Shown here piece by piece: positions 20,700-29,913 of a stretch of 64,000 bases of DNA. Every line of letters begins with the position of its first letter. The stretch's first letter is position 1. Origin of the DNA: Polytrichum commune (lineage: Eukaryota > Streptophyta > Polytrichopsida > Polytrichales > Polytrichaceae); assembly GCA_950295325.1 (NCBI GenBank), contig OX485806.1, positions 58,769,169 through 58,833,168 of the forward strand, read 5' to 3'. Position numbers and translations under genes: made by a program. The notes under the pieces are model-generated. The model did not search any database. It was not told the origin of the DNA and saw only the letters and a list, made by a program, of their open reading frames with translations.

Positions 20700-21120
20700 C
20701 CTGCGAGGCCTATCGACCGTCGATGGGCCTGGGGCTCTCCAATGGCTCAGATTGTGTATTCGTTTGGGCCATGGAGCGCCCCGTGACACGTGGCGGCCAT
20801 GAGCCGAACGGACACGAAAGGCGCCGGCCCGAATGGGTCCCGCCCTTTAGTGACCTTCCCCCTTTCACTCTCCCCTCCGCACTTTCTCCTTCTCTCTCCT
20901 CCGCTCCAAGCTCCTCCTCCTTTGTACGTTCCTCATACTTTCTGGAGGCGCCGCCGCTCTTGAAAGCGCCGCCTCCTCCCTTGCATTCTCTCTCTCCTTG
21001 TCGAACTCGCATTCCCTCTCTCCTTCCCTCTTCATCATTATCTCATTCTCTCTTTCACTCCTCCTCTTCTTTTGATCTATTTTGTTGTTCATTGAGTGCG
21101 CATTGACCGAGTTCTGAGTG
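20700..21120 (+). other. Pyrimidine-rich leader of the fusion gene
   Basis: It begins with a GC-rich stretch, then CTCTCC/CTTCTC-rich DNA from about 20860 to 21060. Open frames on both strands (20710-21106) are low-complexity Ser/Pro/Leu or Arg/Glu and look accidental. It is best read as a 5' untranslated exon because the first coding ATG at 22445 directly follows a splice acceptor. Confidence 0.45.
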
Positions 21121-21362
21121 TAGTATGAGTTTAGGGTTTGTTTTTGTATTAAAGTCTATACATTTTAGCCATTTCAGAACGTCTTTGTTGTTTTGGAGTG
21201 TGAGTGTTGTTTCAAAGTGGTTGTGTCAGTTCCTCCTGGTCTTAGAAACATTCATGTGTGAGTGTAGAGTGATTTCGGAATTAGAATGATTATTCGAAAA
21301 TCAGGATGCATGTGTGGCCTTCAGATAGCTTCTTTGTTCATGTTTGTAAACACTTGTTACAT

Positions 21363-21485
21363 TCAGAGTGAATGTTTGTGAGGGATTGTTTAATTCTAAG
21401 TGAATGTTTGTGAGGGATTGTTTAATTCTGAGTGAATGTTTGTGAAAGCTTCTTCAATTCAGAGTGAATGTTTGTGAGGCGTTCT
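21363..21485 (+). repeat. Four tandem copies of an about 36-41 bp unit
   Basis: The core GAGTGAATGTTTGTGAGG (or AAGTGAATG... and GTGAAAG variants) is repeated four times with GATTGTTTAATTC-like spacers in the presumed leader intron. No coding role. Confidence 0.8.
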
Positions 21486-21699
21486 TAGTTTTCTGATATC
21501 CAATCCTTTCTAGAATCAGCTTCCAAGACTAGCTTGTTAGAACTGCTTCCAACAGCAGCTTGTTGTGTAGTTTGCAAAGCAAGGTGATTTCTTCAACTTC
21601 TTTATGTGTGTCAATTTCTTTAGAGTTTCGCAGCATCTACAATGCATAAGCATTGTATATGCTGCGTAAACACATTATAAAGGTCTCTGGAATCAAAAG

Positions 21700-22420
21700 T
21701 GTTTCGAGAGACGACCCAAACTTCAGTTTGAAACCCTAAAACACTAAACTCTGCAGCTGGTTTGGGTAGAGCGACCCAAACTCTCCAGCTGGTTTGGATC
21801 GTTCGACCCAAACTAGCAGATGCTCTGGGTCGTGGGCGCCAATCCATCTGCAGAGTTTGGGTCGCTCGACCCAAACCATAAGCATTGTTTGGGTCTAGGG
21901 TTTAGCCAAACTCCGCATCAAATGTTCATTTATAATTAATTTAATCATCATCTTGGGTGAATATCTAACCCTATCGACCCAATCCATCTGCAGAGTTTGG
22001 GTCGTTCGACCCAAACAGCGCATGAAATGGTAATTCATAATTTAGGTAATCATCATCTTGGGTATGATCTAAGGCCATAGCCGATCATTCCATACCGCTA
22101 CAAAGTTTGGGTCGAACGACCCAAACTTTGCGTAAATTTTTACTGCTTACGAACAATACTTACACTTATAAACAACAACTCAAACACCCAAGCAATAATG
22201 AAATGACCCACAACTAGAATAGTAGCTCGTGATGATTGTTGTATCCATGAACTTAAAGATTGGTTTTCGTAGCCAAATAATATATTATTCATTAGCCATT
22301 GTAGGCACAGGTTTGGGTCGTTCGACCCAAACCTGTGAAAAGTAACCCCATATATAAATGTTACTAAACCCAGACATAAGCCTATATGATTTGAAAGAGT
22401 TTGGGTCGCCCGACCGAAAC
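21700..22420. repeat. Leader-intron set of 22-bp palindromes (seven sites)
   Basis: Sites lie at 21760-21781, 21792-21813, 21855-21876, 21995-22016, 22105-22126, 22311-22332 and 22399-22420; a lone half site is near 21710. Centres are AG, TT, CT, TT, AA, TT and CC. Four have perfect arms; the rest differ by one or two bases. The last ends 24 bp before the first coding ATG. Confidence 0.9.
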
Positions 22421-22444
22421 TAACATATGTATTTCTACTTGCAG

Positions 22445-23773
22445 ATGCCCCCCAAGAAAAGACCTGGAGAACGATGGTTCAAGCCGGCACCAGACGCGAT
22501 CTGGCAGGAGCACGAAACTCCTAAAAACCAATCCTACGTAGCAAAAGAAGACCTTGTAATTGCATGGTCCTTTCTTGTAGTAAAGGCAGCTCAATTCAAA
22601 ATCCTCCTTGTTTTGAAGGTTGGCACGGAGGAGCAACACACATGGGATGCTTTGACGGGATGGGAGGTGGCATCAGTTCATGCTCTAGGAGAGCACGTTG
22701 ACGTCATCCTGGAAAACTCTTCTCTGGAAAATGTGCACATGTTCATGCATGAGCAAGCCGAGCCATTCGATCCGGTATACGTGAAGGAATCCTGCGCTGA
22801 GCCAGACATTGTTAAACCGGATACAATCTTCATAGATGCGATCATTTCAAACACGAAGGTTGCAACCAGGTTCACTAAACTTAAGCAGGCAATCAACGCA
22901 ATAAACAAGACCCAGCAAAGCAAGTCAAAATCTCAACAAGCTGTGAGGCGCAAGGCGACTGCTGAAGAGGGCGCAGGGTCGTCAAGACCTCAAACAGTGA
23001 GGAAGCCCCGACCGGTTCCAACTGACTCGAGGAGAACAACACCTACGGCAACTCCTGCTGATAGTGAAACACCGACGCCATCACAAAGCCGGCAGACGAC
23101 ACCATCTAAGAGGCCGAGAGAGTCAGTATCTGCCATGACAGATGAGCCTGTTTCACCGGAGCTACGTATGCCCAAGCCCGGGGAAGGAGTGGAGCCATCG
23201 GAGATCCAGAAAATACTCAACAATTTCGACACCAAGTGTTTACATTTTTTTTTCATGGGCAGAGAATTCAAGTTTGATGTCAACATCGCACAATGCCACC
23301 TAGCGCCACCAGAGAAGTGCGTTCGGGCAAAGGAAGATGCGTATGTTGATTGGTTAATCGCCCAGATGGTGAGCGACCAGTTTAAACATGATAGGCAGAC
23401 TATTGTTGTCATGCCTCAGGGACACAAAAGAATGCCTACACCGGATATGTGGCCTTCTATAGAGAAAGGCAATTTTTGGCTGATTGACGGTCAGCACAGT
23501 GTTGAAGCTTCAAAGAAACTTCAACTGATGACGGAGTGGAATGATCCTAATGGTCTAAAGGAAAAATTGAAGGTATGGAAGGCATTGGTCGTGTGGTCGG
23601 ACGACGAAACCCGGCTGAGCGATATCTCCCGCTATTTCAACATGAATAACAAGAAGCGGGCATATCAAGCTTCTTGGATTAGGAACATCATGGCATCGCG
23701 GGATGTGTGGGAGTTCTACGGCCGGCCTCCCAAGGAAAGGGAGAATGCAAAAGACAAGAATCCAAAGTGGGAG
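22445..23773 (+). CDS. Fusion gene exon: basic N-terminus, linker and ParB/DGQHR-like domain
   Basis: ATG at 22445 follows a CTTGCAG acceptor, so an untranslated exon lies upstream. The exon has 443 codons. Residues 1-130 form an unrecognised domain (AWSFLVVKAAQFKILLVLK), 150-245 a Lys/Arg/Thr/Pro-rich linker, and 265-425 a ParB/DGQHR-like domain with FWLIDGQHSVEASKKL at 344-359. ParB-type domains carry I-DGQHR-x-x-A; here Ser replaces Arg. Later come WKALVVWSDD and ISRYFNMNNKKRAYQASWI, matching the helical second half of such domains. In phages and bacteria this domain is often fused to DNA adenine/cytosine methyltransferases. The donor GAG|GTGAGC is at 23774, phase 0. Confidence 0.7.
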
Positions 23774-24086
23774 GTGAGCATTGTTTCTCAAACAGAGTTT
23801 GGGTCGCTCGACCCAAACTTTGGGTTTCTTCATACAGTTTGGGTCGCTCGACCCAAACTTTGCGTTTCTTCATACAGTTTGGGTCGCTCGACCCAAACTT
23901 TGCGTTTCTTCATACAGTTTGGGTCGCTCGACCCAAACCTTGTGTTTCTTCATACAGTTTGGGTCGCTCGACCCAAACCTTGTGTTTTAGTTTGTGTTTG
24001 TCTACGCAGTTTGTTGTTCATCATTTTTCTTCTTTGTTTGGAAACAACATATTGAGAATTAACACGCATTCTATGCTCTTGTGCAG
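23774..24086 (+). repeat. Intron with five exact 40-bp palindrome repeats
   Basis: The 22-bp palindrome (centre CT) starts at 23797, 23837, 23877, 23917 and 23957, a period of exactly 40 bp, separated by near-identical TTTGCGTTTCTTCATA spacers. The intron runs from GTGAGC to TTGTGCAG and both neighbours are in phase 0. The repeat reads through as an open frame, giving a false C-terminal extension of the exon. Confidence 0.93.
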
Positions 24087-25418
24087 CTTTTCAAATACCA
24101 AATGATAAACAAGTTCTCCTCAATTGACAATTCAAGTCACAAGCAAAAGAAGTACAATGAGCTAAGAGGAGAGATCTACTTGATTACATCATCCGACATG
24201 GTTTGGCAGAAGTGGAAGACAGTGTTTGAGAAACACGAGACAGGGGATCTCATGGATCCTGACACATGCAACCTCTTCAACTCGTCCTCTCGATTCAAGG
24301 CGATGAAGCCTCTCATGAGAGAATTCTTTAGAAGTCTGCAGGGTCTTTCGGAGGCGGAAATGGGGAAGGCGGCAACGCACATCTTGCACAACAACCCAAC
24401 CCCTAAGAGATTTTGGGTGTACCCCAAAATAGTCTTCACCAAGCCGAAATCCTTTGTTCCTTCATGCTACACAATGAAGGAATGGGCGGAGAATAGGAAG
24501 AAAAAAACAACGATCGTCCAGGAGCTGCAGAAGCTAATCCCGGAAAAGAACATTTTTGTCGATGACGAGGTGAACGAGGTGAACTGGAGAGTGTTCAAGG
24601 CTGAATACAACTTCACCAGTGCATCCATGGCAGCTCTGATCAGGGAGGCAGGAGAAGACTTCCTAAAGTCAAAACTGGTGAAGGGTGGGAAGAACCTGGC
24701 TCTTCCAGAACACTCGACGCGTGCCTTCTCAAACTTTATAAAGGAGAAGAAGATTGTAAGTTTTGAGGGGGATGCGCATTTCAACCTTGTCGCTTTTGAC
24801 CCTATTAAAATCCAGGGATGGCCCGGCCTTGATTCCAGGAAAGAAATACGAGTAAGAGCAGCGGACCGGTTCCCCTTTGGTATAATAGACTTCCGGAGCA
24901 TTCCTGGGAGTACGTTTGAGGGCACAATGGGTACACCCTTCTACGAGCCCTTCATGTCGAAGTTCGTGGAGTATGCAAGCCCTAAGCTTAGGGAGGTCGA
25001 TATGTGGCTGTGGATAGTAGAGGATAGGAGAGCAGAGCAGGTGTATGAAATTGTGAGGAAATTGCAGCCTGAGTATGCGGTGTCTAAGTCTCACTACATT
25101 GCTGCACCGGCGGAGGGGGTGTACACGACACTAAAGGACAAGAAAACCAAAGTCATGAATTTGTTGTGCTTGTACTTTGTGTTCAAAGCAACCTTGCTGA
25201 AGGTGGAGAACCACCCCATAACCCGGATGCAGAAACTATTCCAAGTTCCAGAAGGCCTGGGCGCAAGTAAGTCCCTCTACGACGAGGCAAAATATGCCAT
25301 ATACCATTCGGACGAGTTGCGGATGGAATTCTATCTCCGAATAATGAGGGCCTTGACGAGAAGAGGGGACTGTATATTCAACGTCTTCGGCGGCACCAAG
25401 CCCGTCTTCGCTGGCATG
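24087..25418 (+). CDS. Fusion gene exon: methyltransferase-like domain up to motif I
   Basis: A 444-codon exon (LFKYQMINKFSSIDN onward), phase 0 at both ends. A Lys-rich helical first half leads to a region with FNLVAFDP and, further on, FPFGIIDFRSIPG (possible but unclear DPPY-like motif IV positions). REVDMWLWIVEDRRAEQVYE and KVENHPITRMQKLF follow, then DELRMEFYLRIMRALTRRGD and CIFNVFGGTKPVFAGM. The last stretch aligns with motif I of class-beta N4/N6 DNA methyltransferases (V-D-x-F-x-G-x-G-T), where the cofactor loop lies near the C-terminus. Lys stands where the second Gly is usual, so activity is uncertain. Domain identity is by pattern, not by search. Confidence 0.62.
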
Positions 25419-25640
25419 GTAAGCTCCTTACCATAATAAAGGTCATAGTTTGGGTCGAGCGACCCAAACTAACACCGATGCTAGTTTGGGTCGAGCGACC
25501 CAAACTAACACCGATGCTAGTTTGGGTCGCTCGACCCAAACTATGACCTTTGCAATTGATATTAGGTCTTGTATGTACTTCCCCTTTTCGGTGGAATCAC
25601 ATGTTATGCCATATAATAACATCTGGTGGGATTTCTGCAG
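25419..25640 (+). repeat. Intron with three 36-bp palindrome repeats
   Basis: Palindromes start at 25448, 25484 and 25520 (period exactly 36 bp; centres AG, AG, CT) with an AACACCGATGCTA spacer. Donor ATG|GTAAGC, acceptor TTTCTGCAG at 25640, phase 0 on both sides. The intron falls exactly within the methyltransferase motif I region. Confidence 0.93.
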
Positions 25641-28468
25641 ATGCTGGGGCTGAACGTGTACAGCTATGTAGACCTTAATGACATCCAATTCTACAAGGCC
25701 CAAAAATCATTGGCGAAGAAGATGGATATACTAGACTGGATCCCTGGGAGCTACGCCGAGGAGACTGTTGAAGGGGGTGAGAGCCCGCTGGATAAGGCGA
25801 GGCGTGTCAACCCTAAAGAATTGGCCATAAAGGTTCCAGTTGCTGTACCAGAGCCTCTGGTCCAAGTGCATCCAGGCACATCCTCTCGGCGACCGCGTAA
25901 CGAGGAGGGGGAGGAGGATGAGGAGGTGGAAGAGGAGGAAGAAGAGGCTAAAGTGGAGGGCGAGGTCGAAGAAGGGGGAACAGGCTTCACTCAGGAATCT
26001 GAAGCCCCTCAACGAAAGAAGGCAATGCGGGTAGCAACTCCACAAAGTAAGTTGGTGCCCGTCCTGACGGTTGATGATGCCCGCGACATGTACTCCAGGG
26101 ATGCGACTGCCGCGTTCAGGGAAAGGAGGAAACTAAAAGGCAAGAAACTCTATGGCGACTATGCCATCGAGGAGACAATTGCCATTACACTACTAGAAAA
26201 TCATGACCAAATCAACAAAAAATCAACAGATCTTTGTCGATCCGGGCACTGCAATGACCGATTTCACTGATTTTTGAATTTTTGTAAAAATCAACTGTTT
26301 ATTGCCTACATTTTTGTTGATTAGAATAGTACAATGACCAAATCAACAAAATTTTAGTAAATGTGAAATCTTTTTGGAATATTCTAGGATCTATTGGAAT
26401 ATTGTAAAATCTTTTTAATTTTTTGCAATTTATGGACTTGTAAGTGTATGGGTATGGAAATAATTACGAATTCAAAGGTGTGTAAATATTATAAATATTA
26501 TATTAGTTGATTGTTAATATTATATATTATATATTATATATATATATATATGTATATGAATTAATATGTATATGTATAATATGTATATAATATATGTAAC
26601 ATATAATATATATATGTATATGTATATATGTATATAATATGTATGTATATAATATATATGTACATAATATATATGTATATAATATATATGTATATAATAT
26701 ATATGTATATAATATGTATGTATATAATATATATATAATATATGTAACATATATGTATATAATATATGTAACATGTATGTATATAATATATGTAACATAT
26801 ATGTATATAATATATGTAACATATATGTATACAATATATGTAACATGTATGTATATAATATATATATGTATATAATATATAATATATAAATATGTATACA
26901 TTTACAGTAAATATATACACTATATATTTATTGTAATTATATACAGTATATATTTACTGTAATTATATACTATATATACACTATATATATTTACTGTAAT
27001 TATATACTGTATATATACTGTATATATTTACTGTAAATATATACATCAAGTAGGTAGTAAAGAGAAAATAGTGGCCTTATTCTAGAAAGGTTTAAAACAC
27101 TCCATTTATATCATGTGGGATGTGATGACCTAGTGGTTAAGGCACATGTGTGGATGTCACTAGGTGCAAGGTTCGATTCTCGTGGCCGACACCTTCGGCT
27201 TGGGCCTTGCCACCTAGGTGAGTGGTAGGTAGTCTATACTTTGTAGGTGAGGTATAGGTTGAGGGTTACTTGGGAGGTGTTAGGAAATGCAGATTTTTTA
27301 TTATTATTATTTTTATTATTTAATGTAATATATATATATATATTTAAAAATAAAAAAATAAAAAATAAAAAATAAGTTTTTTTAAAAAAATCTTTTTGTG
27401 ACCATATCAACAGAAAAAAATCAACAAAATTGTGTTACATCATGTCCAGGTCAACGCGTCCTAAGTAACAACCGCGACCAACGCCTTTCTGTTGATCCGG
27501 ACGTAGAATTTTCTACTAGTGTTAGCAGCGAAGACGAGGACGACATGGAGCTCGCGAAACGGCTCAGGTCGGACCCTCCCTCTCCAGGTGCCTTCGCAGG
27601 GATGGTGAAGGTGAAGCCGGAAGTCCTCACCGTGCAAGAAGCCAACGAGAAGATGTTAAGGGACGAAGAACAACGCGTCCGCTTGCAAAAGGCCGCTGCT
27701 GAAGAACCCTCAGTGCGGAACGAAGTGGCAGAGCTAAGGGCTCTCTTATTGGAGCAAGAGCGACTGCGGGCATTGGCGCAACCTCCAACTAGTGCGGACT
27801 TGATCACGCAAGTGATTCGAGGCATGTGGGCGCAGGGTTTGGTGGTGGCTCCCCCGGGCTCATTTCCACACTTGCCCCCCGGCTTCCCTCCCCAGAACAT
27901 TCCTCCGCAGCCCGTGCCGCAATCCTCCTTCAGCTTTCAGCACATGGTTCCCCCCCACGTCCGTCCGTATCCGCCGGTTCAACAAGCGGATGACCCCAAT
28001 ATATGGCGCCTTCCCGGGTCTTCTAGACCTGTGACCCCCCCACCACTTCGGCCGCCCCTGGTGATCCCCCCGCCCCATCAGCAGGACGACCCCCACATGT
28101 TTGGGTCGTCCGACCCAAACCCGCCCCCCTTTACAGTGCAACAAGGCCAATCTCATGATGCACGAGAGTTTGGGTCGGCCGACCCAAACCCCGTTACCGC
28201 TCAGTCTTCAATGGACCAGCATGGGTCTGAAAGAGACACACCCATGCCTGATGTTGAAGGTCCTCGAGGGCCTGGTGATACCTCTACTCCTATCCCAATC
28301 GATGAACCTATGCATGATGCACATGCGGAGGTTGGGTTAGGAGAAGGTCCTGACACTGAACGCTTGCAGGAGAAGGGTGCTGACATCGTCGGAGAAGGCG
28401 GTGGCAAGAGAGAACGACAAGCGGAGGCGGTGGAGGCTTCCATGGCGTCCAGGCATGACCAGGGAGAG
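25641..28468 (+). CDS. Fusion gene exon 4: end of methyltransferase fold and acidic/proline-rich linker, split by a CACTA insertion
   Basis: The exon starts MLGLNVYSYVDLNDIQFYKAQ, which follows motif I like the G-x-x-x-x-G-x-D/E-x-x-x-x-x-x-x-A segment of DNA methyltransferases. A very acidic stretch (EEGEEDEEVEEEEEEAKVEG) comes next. The coding sequence is broken at 26187/26188 by a 1334-bp CACTA-ended insertion and resumes at 27525 with SSEDEDDMELAKRL. With one TTA target copy kept, the two halves join in the same frame and give 497 codons. The rest is a helical Glu/Arg-rich part, then a Pro-rich part holding two 22-bp palindromes in frame as FGSSDPN and FGSADPN. Donor GAG|GTAATA, phase 0. 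Confidence 0.66.
26520..27045. repeat. AT-rich microsatellite (TATATG/TATAAT type)
   Basis: Over 500 bp of imperfect alternating TA, TATATGTA and TAACATATAATATG units, continuing as ATATATTTACTGTAAT units at 26.9-27.05 kb. The long Tyr/Ile frames on both strands here are meaningless by-products. Confidence 0.95.
27118..27300 (+). mobile_element. tRNA-derived SINE
   Basis: TGACCTAGTGGTTAAGGC (A box) and GGTTCGATTCTCGTGG (B box) are 33 nt apart, as in a tRNA gene, followed by a non-tRNA body (GGCTTGGGCCTTGCCACC...) and an AT-rich tail. It lies within the CACTA-type insertion, so it landed there later or was carried along. Confidence 0.7.
28099..28189 (+). repeat. Two 22-bp palindromes inside the coding sequence
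   Basis: Perfect-arm copies at 28099-28120 (centre TC) and 28168-28189 (centre GC), 69 bp apart and therefore in the same reading frame, both translated as TTT GGG TCG NCC GAC CCA AAC. The surrounding protein is a Pro-rich linker that can tolerate them. Confidence 0.93.
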
Positions 28469-28959
28469 GTAATACACTGAGACCTCCTCAGTTTGGGTCG
28501 CTCGACCCAAACTCCTGGTCTATTGTCTTGTTGCCGTGGTCGTGTCCCCCCTAGCTAGGAGGAACTGCCCCCACCCCGTCCATCCGCTCTCGCATCCCTT
28601 CAGCCCCCCCCCCCCCGACGATCATTAACGTCGCCCGTCCCACGATTTTACTCGAACTTGGAGGCGTGCACACAATTTTGTAGATGTTGAATTAGGATAG
28701 TTTGAAAGGATCGTTCAACGCGGCTTCACACCCCTAGGCATTTTGTACATAGAGCATTGCAAACAATAAAATTATTATTTTGTGCCCTTATGTTTGTTTT
28801 CGTGTTCAAATGTATATTTTTTCCTCTTGCCCCCTCTTGCATTTGTATGGCCGCCTATGCATAGTGGTTCTTGTATTTTTCACAGAAAATATTGTATTCA
28901 CTTTAAGTGGACATAGCATGACATAGTCTTCCCCCGCCTTATGTCGCTCGTCTCCACAG
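28469..28959 (+). other. Intron of the fusion gene
   Basis: From GAG|GTAATA to TCTCCACAG. It carries one perfect 22-bp palindrome at 28491-28512 (centre CT), a C-rich run near 28607-28617 and no coding frame. Phase 0 on both sides. Confidence 0.65.
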
Positions 28960-29772
28960 GGATCGGAGCATAGCGTCGCGGCTCCCCGCCGGGCCTCTCC
29001 AAGAAGCGAGGAAGGTAGCGCGATGGTCCCCCCCATTTTACCCGTTCCACCTTTGCCGCCTAAGACCCGGTTCCTGGTGTTAGACCTCAACGGGGTCCTC
29101 GTCCAATGCGTTCATTGCCCGAGGACCCCCACGGTGGCCTTTTGCAAACCCGAGGACGCGAATTACGACGGGCCGCCCACGTTCATAAAGAGCAAGCTAG
29201 TTCACCTCTGCCCGTGGCTTCGGACCTTCCTCCAGATCGCCCAACAACGATGGTGGGTGGTCGTGTGGAACTCCATGAAGGCCGAGAACACCAATGCAGT
29301 CGTGGAGTTCATCTTCAAGGGCATCGAGCCCCCCTGCATGGTCCTAGCACAGGAAGCCTGTAGAATATTGTACACACCGGACGGCAAAGTCGTCAAAAAA
29401 CCAAACAACCCCGCTTCCCCCCAATACCTCAAGGTCTTGAAGCCCATTTTTTGGGACCAGCGTCCGTCATTGATAGGTGTCCCCTACGACGTCCGTCCCA
29501 CCCGGGAGAACACGCTCATGGTGGACGACAGCGCCGCAAAGAACATGTTGAACCCGACGGCCAACTTAATAGTTTGCCCTACGTGGACGGTCGAGAAGGT
29601 CCGGGACCGATTTTTGTTAGACCTTAGTAAATACCTCCAGGCGCTCAGGGGAAGCGGACTACCTGTAAACAATTTTGTTAGGAATAATCCGATAGGCGAG
29701 AGATACTTGGATCCACGAGACCATTTGTACAGAGAGTTGTTCTCTCACGCGAAATTTAACAAGCTCATTTGA
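28960..29772 (+). CDS. Fusion gene exon 5: FCP1/NIF-like HAD phosphatase domain
   Basis: The exon begins GSEHSVAAPRRASPRSEEGS in the frame set by exon 4 and encodes PKTRFLVLDLNGVLVQC, WWVVVWNSMKAENTNAVVEF and TLMVDDSAAKNMLNPTANLI, then a stop at 29770. These are the HAD/FCP1 motifs: motif I D-x-N/D-G (the DLNG form is common in plant relatives), the W-[ST]-x2-x3-N region, and motif III DDS with a downstream Lys/Asn. The second motif I Asp, the general acid in active phosphatases, is Asn here, so it may bind phospho-protein or be inactive. Being in frame with the methyltransferase part, it looks like one protein of about 1654 residues. Less likely, a separate gene starts at ATG 29023. Confidence 0.7.
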   Translation, partial: GSEHSVAAPRRASPRSEEGSAMVPPILPVPPLPPKTRFLVLDLNGVLVQCVHCPRTPTVAFCKPEDANYDGPPTFIKSKLVHLCPWLRTFLQIAQQRWWVVVWNSMKAENTNAVVEFIFKGIEPPCMVLAQEACRILYTPDGKVVKKPNNPASPQYLKVLKPIFWDQRPSLIGVPYDVRPTRENTLMVDDSAAKNMLNPTANLIVCPTWTVEKVRDRFLLDLSKYLQALRGSGLPVNNFVRNNPIGERYLDPRDHLYRELFSHAKFNKLI

Positions 29773-29779
29773 GGCAGCA

Positions 29780-29805
29780 CGTGTGTGTGTGTGTGTGTGT
29801 GTGTA
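29780..29805 (+). repeat. GT microsatellite
   Basis: About eleven GT units right after the exon 5 stop. The array could supply splice donors. Confidence 0.9.
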
Positions 29806-29913
29806 TGCGCCCGCCCACTTTGTGTAATATATGCTTCATATGTATCTTGATTTTCACGCGCTCTAGCAAACCCTCTTCCTTTGGGTTTTGTTTCGTTTCC
29901 TTTTTTGCGCCAG

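Larger units (their letters stand above)
26188..27521. mobile_element. Non-autonomous CACTA-type element inserted in exon 4
   Basis: The left end is CACTACTAGAAAATC at 26188. The right end is TTTTCTACTAGTG at 27509-27521 (reverse complement CACTAGTAGAAAA). The target TTA lies at 26185-26187 and 27522-27524. The length is 1334 bp. Words like TGACCAAATCAACA recur near both ends (26203, 26336, 27400). Inside are a large AT microsatellite and a tRNA-derived SINE; there is no transposase. Confidence 0.85.

Noticed and set aside
20710-21106. Overlapping frames of 75-127 codons on both strands
   Set aside because: Low-complexity leader sequence; the first coding ATG of the gene follows a splice acceptor at 22445.
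23797-23990. CRISPR-like look of regularly spaced repeats
   Set aside because: The repeats are perfect palindromes, the spacers are near-identical, and the array lies in a spliced eukaryotic gene; no cas genes.
26520-26920. Several Tyr/Ile-rich reading frames on both strands
   Set aside because: Pure AT microsatellite translation.
27118-27200. Functional tRNA gene
   Set aside because: A and B boxes are present but no complete cloverleaf or acceptor stem could be formed; a SINE fits better.
22445-29772. Bacterial or phage contamination as the source of the methyltransferase-like gene
   Set aside because: GT-AG introns, CACTA insertion with target duplication, a plant-style DLNG phosphatase domain and shared palindromes with the neighbouring gene tie it to the eukaryotic context.
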